Assembly (NCBI GenBank): GCA_025602915.1
Contig: JAHLJZ010000127.1
Span: 1 to 51,432 of the forward strand
From: Paraphysoderma sedebokerense
Taxonomy: Eukaryota > Blastocladiomycota > Physodermatomycetes > Physodermatales > Physodermataceae
DNA length: 51,432 nt
Direction: 5' to 3'
Position 1 is the stretch's first letter. Every line of letters begins with the position of its first letter. The notes under the pieces were generated by a model. It was not told the origin of the DNA, made no database searches, and saw only the letters and a program-made list of their open reading frames with translations. Shown in pieces: positions 11,322 through 23,194 of the stretch. Position numbers and translations under genes: made by a program.

Positions 11322-13795
11322 TGTCCCGGAGGAGCAAGAGTTCCAAGTCGCCGTCGTCCAGCTCTCCCAGGAATTCGTCTCAATTTTCTCCTCTCAATTC
11401 TCCTCTTACTGATGTGTATCCAGGCACCGCCGACGAGTCATCGTTCTTGGAACTGCGAGACCACGAAGACATCGATGTTGACACTTCCAACTTTAACCTA
11501 TCGGCGAACCACGAATATGCCTCATCTACAGAATATTCGTCCCGTTCTTCCGTCAGTAAGGCTCGCTCTACGGGGGCTCAGTCATATCGCTCAGTAAGCC
11601 CTGTGCGCTCACGAACGAAACAGAGTAACTCGTCATCAATAGAGGAATCAAGGAAAGTGTCCTCGGGCGGAGAAAGCAGTAGTCGTAATAAAGAGAGGCG
11701 TCTCAGTAATGCCAGTAGCGATCTCAATATCTTTGAAACTGAAGACTCGATACCATTGCAGCCTTCGCTTTTGGATACGGATCCCTGGAGAATAGAAGAT
11801 GAAGCCCTGCCGAAGAATCTTCGACTTGTTGAAGGGGTATCCCTGATAGTTGGGATGATGATAGGTACTTCAACTTCATTTCATAATGATTGGTATATTT
11901 GTTAAATAGTATCTCAAGGCAGCGGAATATTCGCTACCCCTGGATTAATTCTCAATTATACAAAATCGATTGGTGCAACGTTAACGGTATGGGTGGGATC
12001 TGGTCTGTTGAGTTTAAGTGGATCGCTGTGTTATGCGGAGCTAGGTACAGTTGTTACAACCAACGGTGGAGAGCATTCATATCTGCTGGAAGCCTTTGGG
12101 CCTTTCCTTGCTTTTCTATTTACATGGACGAGCATAACGATGCTTAAGACAGGTAACTGTCGCCTTTTTGAATTCTCGGTGGTAGTCTGTGTGGATGTTT
12201 ACATTATTACTTTTTAAATTGTGCTATAGGGTCAGCCGCCATCATATCTACTGTTTGCGCTCAATATCTTTGTCGTCTATTTTTCATGTCTCAACTTTCT
12301 TCGACTCCACTACAACATTCCAATGCCACTACCGAGTTCTTACTGCCGAATTCTACGATTTCAAACCCTCAATCTGATGAGTCTGCTGCCCTCGCCGACC
12401 TAGCGACTCCTTACTTGATCAAGTTGATTGCAGTTTCGCTGATGGTTGCCGTAACCATTATTAACAGCCTCTCCACCAAGTTTTCAACTCGTTTGCAAGA
12501 TGTCTTCACCTGGCTAAAACTTGCCGCTGTGGCAATGATTAGTACCAGCGGCATCGTATTCTGGATTCAAGGGAAAGGAGCAGGCCCGTTGAGGACGATA
12601 GATATAACAAAATTGACGGGTGAGAATAGTTGGTTTGGAGAAACAAGTCCAGGCGTCGAAGAGTGGGCTTTTGCATTCTATTCAGGTGTGGGCCCCAGAA
12701 TATTCCATGTTTTTACTTCATTTTGAAACCTAATATTCTTTCCTATCTCCATTCTGATTCTGAACAGGATTGTGGGGTATGTAAATCTTGCTGAAAAGGG
12801 GGCTACTTAAGTACCGCTTTACTAACTCATTGCTACACAACTACGATCCATGGAAAACGAACTGATAGCCTACGACGGGTGGAATAATCTGAATTATGTG
12901 ACTGGGGAACTCAAGAATCCGACCCGCGATCTACCATTATCAATATTTATAGCTATGCCAATAGTTACTTTCTCTTATTTATTTGCAAATATTGCCTATC
13001 TATTAGTCTTGCCGTATAATGTTATCGTAAAAAGTGATGCTATTGCACTGGTATGATATTTAAAGCTCTTTTGTCCCTCCCTTCTTAATTAACCGCGTGT
13101 GCTGAGTTTAGGACTTTGGTCACGCAGTTTTCGGCAAATTTGGTTCAATTATAATGCCCGTATTCGTAGTTATCAGGTAGGTCAGCTCACATAAATGTCC
13201 ATTTAGACATTGTGTATTGATATTTCTCTCCCTAATTCGAACTACTAGCACTTTCGGCGCACTGAACGCAACTGTATTTACCACCTCTCGTCTTATTCAT
13301 TCCGCCTCATCGCAGGGTCACCTTCCATCCATGTTCTCTCGTATTCATCCCGTTCGAAGGACTCCAATGACTGCATTATTTCTCCAATTCATTATTACCA
13401 CACTTCTCATCCTTCCGACCGATTTTGTTTCGTTACTTAACCTATATTCTTTCCTCGCATGGATATTCTTTGGGTTAACAGGGATTGCTCTTATCGTACT
13501 AAGAGTGAAATTGAAATACAGAAGAAGAGGGTACAAAGTTTATTGGTCAACCGCTTTGGTGTTCATTTTGGTTTGCGGCTGGTTGATTGTTGTTCCGGTG
13601 ATTAGAAAACCACTTGAAAGTCTAGTGGCCTTGGCGTGGGTAATGCTAGGTGCCGTGTTATGGGCTTTGAAAGGATGTTGGAGAAAATGGAGAGATAAGA
13701 GAGGCAGAAGCGGTTATGTGAGGCAAATGGATTTAGATATCGATGACGATGTTCAAGAATTGTATGAATTGAAAAGTGAATATAGCGATGGTTAA
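11322..13795 (+). CDS. L-type amino-acid transporter (LAT, APC superfamily), first exon not resolved
   Basis: Exons 11322-11864, 11910-12152, 12230-12685, 12768-12776, 12869-13050, 13112-13176 and 13249-13795. Match to LAT/SLC7 transporters is strong: GMMIG-VSQGSGIFATPG (TM1, substrate-backbone loop), SGSLCYAELGTVVTTNGGEHSYLLEAFGP, then [31 protein letters not shown] (TM6 region), and a hydrophobic C-terminal half. Known role: amino-acid uptake or exchange at the plasma membrane. A long Ser-rich cytosolic N-terminal tail (about 160 aa) precedes TM1. No ATG opens this exon; an acceptor at 11320-11321 implies an upstream exon I could not locate. The 9-nt microexon at 12768-12776 encodes the middle of GLWA and is needed for the conserved motif. 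Introns 11865-11909 (45 nt) and 13051-13111 are short. Confidence 0.88.
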
Positions 13796-15660
13796 TCATT
13801 GATTCGAATTCTGAAGATATTGAACTTAACGACTGCAAGTCTAAGATGTCCTGAGCACGCAGTCACTCCCCTCTCGTATAATCCACATTATCTTCTACAA
13901 AGAATCCATCTTTCCTTTGTGGACAGACTATTAGATGCCAGCGGCTCAAGACACCTTCTTAGACAGAAAACGGGAATGATTTCATTTTGGACAGTTCGGA
14001 CATGCCCCGCAAGGCAAGCAAAGGCAAAGAAAAGGCTCAACATTGGACGACCCCCCAAACCTCTGAAACTTCCAGCTGTTTAGTTCACAGTCGCTCCAAG
14101 CGACAGCGTCTGCAACAGCCACCAGCTACCACTCCGTCCAGGCTGTATTAATCTCCGGTATTGGAAGATCATGAGGGAGTATTAAATATACTTATGCGGG
14201 AAAGCTTGAAGTTTGGTTGTTCAAGACTGGAGATTGGTGTGGCCCAGGAGGAGTGGTAGTTGGTGGCGAGCGATTCCCGTTTTCCGTCTAAAAAGGTATA
14301 TTGACCACCCATGAACATAACTTTGGTTCGTATCTGTTCACGCCAAAGGGCTTCGTCTGTATGGCACGGAAGTGACGCCATAGATTAGGCTAAACCTATT
14401 TCAATTGGGCGCTTCAACCCATCAAAGCATTTTACTTCGCAAAGTTCACATTGCCATTCTCAAAGTCACAATTTTGACTATGCAATTTAATCCGAGCTCT
14501 GCCTTATTTCCACAGGTTTTGATTGCCAAAACGAATTTTCAGAACTTATTTGCTACATTTAAACTTGTCAGTTGCTTGAGCTTACTGCAATTTGTTGTAG
14601 TGTCGAGAAGAATGGTGGCTGTACTAGCCACGCGAGCTGTGAGACAATTAATATATATTCTGAAGCTCCTTACGATTCCAAATGTTTGTATTGAAGTTAA
14701 CTGCCTTTGGAGATTAGTTTGTTCTTTGTCTATATTTATGGAAGAAATATAATATTTGTATTGTAGAAATACCCAACACATCCGGTTAGCAATAAATCTA
14801 TCTATAGATTTACGGTCTACTTTCATCAATACATAATATATGGATACTAGATAAGTCGAGACACTGAATGACGTTAGAATTATCTTTCGCAATTTATTCC
14901 AAAGCATGTGCACTCGTATTGAAAACTTCATCCATTCAGGATATCACCAGGCCATCTCCCTATGTCAGAGTACAAGAAATCCTCGAAACAAGCGAGAGTT
15001 CCCGAGAGTCAGGTTCATCCAGTTTGATATGCCGATGGTGACATCATCCACATATATGGGCTTCAGAATGTCTCCACAGATCATCATGCTGTATATGAAA
15101 CATTCAGAAAGGAAAGGAATTGTTTAGATTCATGTTACTAAAATCATTCACTACTGTTATGTTTGATATTGTTAACATGTGTTACGCGTTTAAAGTGTGG
15201 TACTTTCGGGGTATTTGATATTCGTGACATTTTTTGATGGAATTTCGTCTTTATATAAAGAAAAGGAGAAGAAAAGTCATCATCAACATTGGCACGAGCG
15301 CTTATGAATATGATTATATTGATCTTTATTTATTGCAAAATACAACCTACTACAATCAAAACGAGCAACGTCACTCTTCAGTATATCGCCTATCGGTAAA
15401 AGCCCATATCACCCATAAGACACTGTCCCATGTGCATTGCTAATCTGTATATTTATGTTGTGTGACATTCAGAGCACATGTTGTATGCAACGATTCCTTA
15501 CTAAAAGGATTTAGGGTGGTCAGGTGAACTCTTCTGTGTCGATGCAAGCAAATGAAACTGAATGTCATTTTAATTAAAGAATGAATACTATAATCACTAT
15601 ATCTGAATAATTTTTTATATCATCTGTGATCAGTTAGGTCATATGAGATACACACCAAGA
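13796..15660. other. Gene-poor spacer
   Basis: No gene is recognised. A 49-codon frame, 14002-14150, starts MPRKASKGKEKAQHW and has the look of a transposon or DNA-binding protein N-terminus, but no family is identified. The 14-mer tataatccacatta near 13876 recurs at 16847 (inverted) and 16988, suggesting a shared repeat family. The rest is AT-rich. Confidence 0.4.
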
Positions 15661-15895
15661 ATCCCCTGACATGCGAGAGATATCTCGTGAAGATATGGCC
15701 GGAATGCCTGAGAACAAGATACTCACCCAGGATCCGGAGATGTCCCTAGGATGTCTCGTGGGATATCTTCGCGACCTCCCCTCAAGATGTCCTCGGAATA
15801 TCCTCGTGCCGCGAGGATTTACAGCACACATTCAGGGGACTAGATGTTTCCCTCGCCAAAGATGTCTCAAGGATATCTTCGTCTTAGATTAGGTT
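15661..15895. repeat. Degenerate GATATC / GATGTC minisatellite-like tract
   Basis: Within about 230 bp the words gatatc, gatatg, gatgtc and aatatcc, each usually followed by ctcg or ttcg, recur about ten times (gagatatctcgtg, ggatgtctcgtgg, gggatatcttcgcg, agatgtcctcgg, aatatcctcgtgcc, aagatgtctcaaggatatcttcg). Units are imperfect and partly in inverted orientation, giving strong local dyad symmetry. Confidence 0.55.
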
Positions 15896-15925
15896 GAGTA
15901 GAGTAAATAGGTACAGTATTCATGG

Positions 15926-16215
15926 TCATATTTTATAGAGGTTCCTCCATTTCTCTACGCCTGAGGTCTCAATAATAGTTCTATTGGCGCGTTCTGCAAA
16001 ACCATTTTGTTCGGAAGTGTAGGGCGCCGTCTTTTTGATGTTGAACGCCATGTTCCTTGAGATAGTTTTGGAAATGTTTCGAGATGTATTCGCCACCATT
16101 GTGAAACCGGAGACATGATTTTCTGTGTGCGTTTCAACTAATGCCTCAAATTTTTTGAATTCATTCAATCATTCATCTTTTGTCTTCATGAAATATGCAA
16201 ATAATTTTCTTTTCC
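15926..16215 (-). mobile_element. Ty1/copia LTR retrotransposon fossil: integrase-core piece
   Basis: Read on the - strand the segment gives the end of a copia integrase core: FKKFEALVETHTENH, then KKTAPYTSEQNGFAERANRT, the family's hallmark (PYTPQQNGVAERxNRT). Only this part of pol is recognisable. It is an old, broken fragment with no recognisable gag, RT or paired LTRs next to it. A possible LTR of the same class lies at 16967-17570. Confidence 0.8.
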
Positions 16216-16966
16216 AGAACCTCTTTAACCCTTTCAGAATTTCTCTTTGGAGAAGGTAGACGATGTTGCCTGCATTTAGAGCACGATCAGAATATTTATT
16301 CTAGAAGTAGAGGGTTTCCTTTTATAGACAAGTAATGAACTAAATATAGACTTCAGTAATTCTGCGGAATTTACACTTAAACTACGCGTCATTCATCATG
16401 TGCTTTGCATGATTGGCCACTTATTGCGCCTAAACTAACATAACAAATAATAACTGCTAAGTTGACTTTATCATACAATGAATGATTCCATGTAATCTAA
16501 CTAAGCTAAATATAAACAATAACATATTGTGAAATATCCTTCTTTCTATAATTTCCGTCCTTTTCTACTGACGGAAGTAACGAAAGATCCTGAACGGTTT
16601 GCGCATATCTTGGGGGAGCTTTCGAAAATGGATGGGGTGGCAGTCAACAGTTTCAGATTTATAAAAAAAAGTGCTCGGTTTTAAAATTTCAATGAAAGGT
16701 AACGCAAGTCCATAGTCCAAAGTGTTTAATTATTACTGACTATCCTGCTATTCCAAAGACTGATAGACAGACAGTCAAGCAAATACAAACAGTTATATGT
16801 GAAAAGTAGAAAAGACGCGGCCGATAATTCGTCCCTTGGGGCCTCGTATAATGTGGATTATAGAAGGGACGAAGTATATATCTTGATTATACCAGAAGCG
16901 AGTGACTATAATTTATGCGCACATGGTCACGAGACGTGTGCCAGGAATGTGAATGAGCAGACTAAT
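16216..16966. other. Spacer with a coding-like scrap
   Basis: AT-rich. From 16571 to about 16675 the + strand frame TEVTKDPERFAHILGELSKM looks protein-like (good amphipathic pattern, no stop), but I cannot place the family. It may be debris of a lost gene or element. The rest shows nothing. Confidence 0.3.
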
Positions 16967-17570
16967 TGTTGGGAACGAGCTTCGAAATATAATCCACATT
17001 AGATGATCAAAACACAGTGGTGGCAAGCAAATCACCGATACTATTGCCCAAATTGTCAACAAAAAACCTAGAGAGGTAGACAATGGTTCGGCATGTGTCA
17101 TCTGCACTTCATGAGAGGCGCCATGGTTACTCTGATGACAACCTGTTGTCGTGAAGAATCACTGAGAGTAGCAGAGAAGGATCTCGACTCTAGAATCTAT
17201 AGAAGTGTTTGACAGTTTAGAAAGAAGATGCATCATTTTCAGGAGGATTGAAAGAGTAACTATAATGTATTTGGTAGACATATCCGGAAGCGGTAAATGT
17301 GGTAACAATTAAGTTGGTATACATTGACATGGTAGAGAATGGTATAAATATTCTAGAGGAGAAGGTCTTCAGTACGAATTTATCATCATTTTGTATTGAA
17401 GGTAACTTTCTTTTATTAACTAATGAATGAGAGATGTTTTATTGGTGGATTTATATTCATAATTTATTTATGTATTTAATGACGAATTTATCATCATTTT
17501 GTATTGACGCCTACCAATCCCGGTAACTGCCTTAATAAAGTCTTTTAGTAAGATTTTATATCCCCCAACA
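16967..17570. mobile_element. Possible solo LTR (copia-type), fossil
   Basis: The segment runs TGTTGGGA...TCCCCCAACA, that is TG...CA ends with a short inverted terminal match, the size (about 600 bp) and end form of copia LTRs. An internal TATA-like ggtataaata lies at 17341-17350. The flanking five bases (ctaat / aatcg) do not form a clear target duplication, so the call is tentative. Confidence 0.3.
17374..17507 (+). repeat. 26-bp direct repeat
   Basis: acgaatttatcatcattttgtattga occurs at 17374-17399 and at 17482-17507, 108 bp apart, inside the possible LTR. This looks like a local tandem duplication. Confidence 0.75.
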
Positions 17571-19039
17571 AATCGTCCTCGCGACACTGTTGACAACCTG
17601 CACAATACATGAATAAAACTTGACATTTTGTTGCCCCCATTGTTCATCAATGGTACTGGTCTCCACTGATAAACAAGTCACCCAGCAATCGCGTAACCAC
17701 AACCACATAAACCCGCAACAGTGTGGATAGTGAACGCGATAGCGGAGAGTAACGATTGATCTTAGTGAAATTTTGGTTACGTCGAAACGAAGGACTTGAT
17801 TGGTCGAAACAACGGGAATGAACTTGACCAACTTAACGAAATTTAGAACGAACTTCGCGACTAGACAAATCGTTGCGCATGCACCAAAATCATATGAACA
17901 AAATATCCGTTTGCAGAAACTTATATTACAAATTATATTATTTTATGTTACATCCCAATTAGCACCCAATTAGCAATTTTTAAAACTCAAAGATATCAAG
18001 CCTCTCGTATATTAACTCAGCGAGTTCCACAGACCCATCACAAGATTCACAACAGCCTACGAGTTCCGCGGCCGCGTTTCGTTGCTCTGTTACTTTTGTT
18101 GCCCCCTTGGTCGGACTAAAGCCAATACGCCAAGTAAACTCCGATTGGACACCGCAAAGGACTCTGTCACAAAGGACTTCGTAGTATCCGCCATGCGGCT
18201 ATTTGACGACGACTACCCGCACTGGGATGCTTGGGCGTGCAATGTGCATCGAAAGAATTGATAAAGCCAAAGTCCAAGCGCTCTTTTGAAACGAGTCTGA
18301 TCACTGCCACTCCAACATTTCTAATGTCCCCCAACATGCCCAAAGCATGCCGCGCTATCGGTGGTCGGCATCAGTGGAAAAAGACATCAACATTAAGAAA
18401 GATGGCCGCAAACAGCGTGCCCATTACAAATTTTTAAAGGTTTGAGTCAGATGAGTTAATCACGGGTTTCGTGGTAACGAATCATGACACTCCCCCAAAT
18501 AGTAGTAACGTAAGCAGAGGGAATGCAATGTTTTAAACTTATTAAATCCTCAGCAACCGTCGCAGATCCTCAAGCTCGAATGGGGTATTGCTTAATCGTT
18601 GATATGAATTAATAAGACAGTAACTAGAAATGTAAGCCCAGAAGTTACAGGAATTACCATAATTCAGCATCCCGTAGTAGCGACCGATGACATGAGACTA
18701 AGTGTGGTATATGATTTTCCGTTGTTACAAACGGACAGTTAAAGTTTGTTCGTAATTTCCAAACTTTTATGTACATGTAGTAAATAAATACAGACAATTA
18801 TTTGCTATTGATTGCAGGTATGAATCTTTTCGATTACCCATTAGACCTACAATGGCTGCAAGATGATGAATTTTTCTCCTTGTCATATTTATAGTTCCTC
18901 CACGAGTCGTCAGCGTATCAAGAATACTTCATTCCGCCATTGGCCCCATAATGCGAATCAATGACATTATCAACTCGTTCATCCACTTTTACATTCCACC
19001 GTTTCCTTTCTTTCATCAACTGTATTTATTCCTTCCTCA
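17571..19039. other. Gene-poor spacer with coding-like scraps
   Basis: Nothing is recognised with confidence. Around 18160-18250 a + strand frame reads TKDFVVSAMRLFDDDYPHWD and around 18345-18440 another reads PRYRWSASVEKDINIKKDG. Both look protein-like but match no family I know, and they do not join through an evident splice. Possible relics. Confidence 0.3.
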
Positions 19040-20461
19040 TTGCCATCCTTTATGAACAGCTTCAACAAAACTGTCAAAACTGCGACATCAGGTTTATCTT
19101 CCACGATATCATATCGGTATAAATCTGCCAACATCTTTGACTACTACCTTCTGCCTGCAGATCAGCAAATACTTTATCGATGTGGCAAATGTAACTACAT
19201 TAGGTTCAATATGGTGCTCGTCCACCATTTTTTGGTACATTTCAAATGCCTTTGATGTTTGCTATCTGGAAAGGTAACCATGGATAAACGTAGTGAAACT
19301 TTGAACGGTCGGTTATATCCCCAAAGTGGTCATATCGTGAAATAATGATTCCGCGAGCTCAATTAACCGAGTCGGGCTATTATCCAGTGATTAATGTCGT
19401 ATAAGTGATCGCATTGGCACGCAGGTAGGGGTATTGTGAGGGAAGAGATCTGAAGAGGTCATACGCAGATAAAATGTTGCCAACTGAAATATAAGTTTTA
19501 GCAAGAATATTAATATCTGAATTAACCGAAAGTGATTTGCTATTTTGAAATGTGTCAAAAGTTGAAGTCGACTGGTTCGAGTTGATCAGTCCGTCCATAT
19601 ATTCGTTAAAGAATGTAGCAATAGGTGGTGAATCCTTAAACTGGATGACAGTCTCGAATAATTCTCTGACAGAATGAATGTTGTTTCTACCAAAGTAAGC
19701 TTTTAACACCGCAGTTAACATTTCATCTGAAGGTTTACGATTCCCTTTTCCAACGAAGTATTTGAACAATTGAACAACCTTTTCGCTCATGCATTTTAAA
19801 ATAATATTTCATAGTGATGCCATGACTTGGAATCGTCATTTCGCCAAGATACTCTGTAACTTTCGAGTCAAATGTAACGAAGCAAACGCTTCAATAACGT
19901 ACTGCTAAGCGTGAGATGTCATGGAACCATCCAAATTTTGCAAACTTTAATATGATCTCAATTCTTTTAAATCTTTATAGATATCAACTGCTCGCTTCCT
20001 ATTTGCGAAATCGAGTAAGCACAAAGTAAAGTCGCTTGGTATCCTTTCAATTCATTAAGTGATTCAGCTGATGTTCCGAAGTCGAAGGTAGGCGGACCAT
20101 GCTATGTCTGAAAGATCTCTCGAAGCGAGGAGTGTGGAGCGAAAGATATGGAGGTACTTCGTAAGGTTGAATAAACGGGTTGTGGAACGGCATTCTTGAA
20201 CTACCGATTTCTGGGTGGGTGAGTCGGTAGGTGCTGCAGTTAATTTGACGGGAAACTGATGACACCGTTTGGGTGGAAGCTTTCCAGTTCCTGTAATGGG
20301 TTTAAATGGAAGTGTCGTCGGTAATTCCGGCTTACGTGCGTATAATCTTGTCGAAGGAAACCGATTGGAGGGCAATACAAACGACTGGACTGAAATGAGG
20401 TGCAATTCGTAACGCTCAAATTGTGGTACGTAATAGAGGAGAAGGAAATTGCAGTATCCAT
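19040..20461 (-). pseudogene. Decayed pentatricopeptide-repeat (PPR) protein gene
   Basis: On the - strand several frames carry PPR-type helical pairs: a basic, Arg/Ser/Pro-rich N-terminal part (about 20064-20405) resembling a mitochondrial targeting region and ending AWSAYLRLRNIS; ANRKRAVDIYKDLKEL; SDEMLTAVLKAYFGRNNIHS; and RANAITYTTLITG; then ESLFHDMTTLGI, SFTTFIHGYLS and IEPNVVTFATSI. The motif order is right for one PPR gene, but the reading frame is interrupted by several stops and frame changes that introns do not resolve. PPR proteins bind organelle RNA. Best read as a relic of a host mitochondrial RNA-binding gene. An intact gene with unusual introns cannot be wholly excluded. Confidence 0.6.
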
Positions 20462-20682
20462 AATATCATTAGTTCAAATGAATAGTTTTAAATGATTTCG
20501 CAGAATCTCCTTAAGATGTGAGCGTACAGGAACTCTCACGCACGTGTTCGGTTGCCATGGAAGTCAGCTCTGTCGGTGCAGCAGTTGAGAATATATTACT
20601 GAACATTCGGCACTGGCTTTATGCCCAATAATATCAGTATGATAAATTTAATAAATGCAAAATTTTATTGTAATCACAATGT

Positions 20683-22389
20683 TTAAACTCTTTGGTCCAC
20701 GTTTTTGCTGCCACCAGATATAATTGCTTTTGATCTGAAATGTCTACCAACGCCAACCATTTTGACCAGTACTTTTGAACCAATTGCGAAGAATGCAGTA
20801 AGGCAGGACATGATAGTAACTGGGGGCATATTGCCGGCCGAAGCCCAGCTTTTAATATCCATGTATCCCTCTAAACCGAGAATTGTGACCTACAGGTTTA
20901 AACGATTTTTATGAATTCCTGTGCACGCCCCGCGCGTGACAATAAAACGCTGAAGAAGATAAACATACATGAGTCGCTCCAAAGAAAAGTGCAAACCAAC
21001 CGAGACCAGAAAAAACAACCATATGCTCTCTCCATGAAAGAATGGAATTTATAGACGGAAGTGAATTTATCGACATAACGGTATAAAATCCCATTCCGAT
21101 GACACCGAAGAACAATGACGATTCGCCCACCCAGTTGAATCTTGAGGCATTCATTTTCACCGCCTCAGGCTCATAGAGTTTACTGTAATACGCTGGCCCC
21201 AAGCAAATCATACTCATCAAAACATGAATGAAAAGAAATGCGTAACCAATGAGACCAAGGTATTTTCTAATGTCCAAGTAAGTGACCAAGATTTTGGGGA
21301 GCCGAGTTTTATCCAATGGCTTGATTGTGGGAGTGAACGCGAGACGGTAAGCCAGAGCAAGAACTGATGGAATATGAACCAGGCCAAAAAGTGTCAGTCC
21401 GACGCTAGCGACGACTTTATTCATTACCTGAGGATTAAAAGAAAAACGCGTCAATATGAAACTGAATGCTGCACGAAGTAAGTCGATTTAAGCATTCATA
21501 CTCGTAAAGGAAGATAATGCCACGGGTAATTCTTGTAGACATTATATCTCACGATTGTGTACGGTGCAAAAAATAGGAACACAATCAAAGAAACCGTAAA
21601 AGCACGGCGCCAATTGTCAAACACTTCCCAACTTTTTCTTTCTAGCATCGAGGCTTTTTCAAACCCACCGATGTAAAGCGGTACCATGCTCATTCGTTGA
21701 ATCAATGATTCTACTTCACTTATAGCGACACAATTTTCACCCAAGACATAAACCTTCTCACCGAATCCTTCACGTTCGAGGACGTAAGCTCCAATATTCG
21801 AGAAGGCCTTGATAATATGAGATTGTGGACAAAGACGGGTCAAATTGGAGTATGTCGATGTTGTGTTAGACTTATAATCTGGTTTGGTGGCGGGGTTGGA
21901 TGGATCAATGATGATTTTATCAATCAGTGAAGATTGATCGATCGATTGCAAGAGGCCTTCGTGAGTTGATGCAGGAACCGCTAGAATGATGATCGACGAT
22001 CTGATGACGAAGGATATAGAAATTAGGGACAAGTAACGAATACATATTATAAACCAGAATGAAAAATGAACTGACCGTTGAATTGTTGACGCAACAGAAC
22101 AAATTCTCGACCCGGTGTCTTCACAGATAGTTTTGCCAGCAGCATCTCTGGAACCCAGCATGACATCATTAAAACCGGAAATAATGAGTCTCTTCACCAA
22201 TGCCTTCCCCATTCGTCCAGTTCCAAGCACTCCGATGGGAGTATTCAGTGAAAGGCCAAGAGAAGTAACAGCGCAATTCTCAGCATCCCTGGCTTCATTA
22301 TTGACCAGAGTTTTTGTATTTCGGTGATCTTCTTTGACAGCAATTGAACCAGAGACAGGAGAGAGTTCTAAAAAATCTATCATAGTCAT
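20683..22389 (-). CDS. STEAP-like metalloreductase (NADPH/F420-type oxidoreductase domain + six-TM heme domain)
   Basis: Exons (- strand) 22389-22076, 22000-21502, 21427-20969 and 20889-20683 give 492 aa. Residues about 50-270 form a Rossmann domain with GVLGTGRMGKALVKRL (GxGxxG/A), SSIIILAVPAS and SHIIKAFSNIGA, as in F420H2:NADP+ oxidoreductases and STEAP N-termini. Then come YPWHYLPLRVMNK (the STEAP junction motif) and about six TM helices with candidate heme ligands in FIHVLMSM and GATHV, and SINSILSWREH, matching the STEAP S-x-x-N-x-x-x-WRE motif. Known STEAP role: cytosolic NADPH passes electrons through FAD and one heme b to reduce extracellular Fe3+ or Cu2+. Intron 22001-22075 is 75 nt and stop-free, so it is easily missed. 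Fungi normally use Fre-type reductases, so the family is notable here. Confidence 0.85.
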
Positions 22390-23194
22390 TGAAATGCCTT
22401 CTTTTTACGAAATCTTGGTACCGCGGTCCAAAGTGAATGAAAGTGTGACATATATATTGTCGGTTTCTTAGGATCAGATAAGGGCACCCACCACGCGGAG
22501 ATCATCCTTAGTGTGCCTATCTGATGCGGCGTTGAATAGATAACCAAGATCAGCATTTAAGAGGGATCCGTCATCTACAAAAATTCAGGAGGTTGAATTA
22601 ATTTATATGCAATTTCTCCTATTTTGATTGGCAAAGAGGGCATCACCAGTGCTTCAATGATCCATTATTCGGATTCCGATTGCCCATCAGATATGGAAAA
22701 TGAACCACAACCTCGAGGCCGGCAATTCTTGGGATAATGGATGTTTATAATCTCGTCATTTCGTAGAGTTCAATGTTTCATCAAAATATTCAAATTTTTA
22801 GACATTTTCTTTGGGGGCTGTTTCGCCATTTGTAGCCAAACAATAAACCAGTTTGGTTCCTGGCCGCTCCGAAATATCGCCTTATTCGATAGTAGAAACA
22901 AAAGCATCCACTTAGCTTTCTAGTATTGTATTACGGTACTGTAATGACACTCAAAAAATGAAATCGACTGTTGGGTTACTGAACTGGCATTAGAACCTTG
23001 AGTATTATCACATTATCACCGTTTATAACATGCTTGGTAACTTTTATTGAACCGATTCGTTCTTGCAACCATTCGATTCAATTCTCAAACAATTCCCCTC
23101 CCTTAGACTACGCACTTTAATGGCTGGCTTGTTCTAGTTAAATTAAGTTAAGACTGACGTATAAAGCAAGTCGTTGAGTTCGGTCCAACAAATA
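22390..23194. other. Spacer between STEAP-like gene and retroelement fossil
   Basis: Upstream flank of the STEAP-like gene. No gene, RNA or repeat is recognised. Confidence 0.45.

Noticed and set aside
15661-15895. CRISPR-like array in the GATATC tract
   Set aside because: Units are imperfect, unevenly spaced and partly inverted, and the genome is eukaryotic.
22001-22075. Reading STEAP-like 22389-21502 as one exon with an extra hydrophobic segment
   Set aside because: The 75-nt stop-free insert has GT-AG ends and breaks the Rossmann strand pattern; removing it gives STIQR-SSIIILAVPAS.
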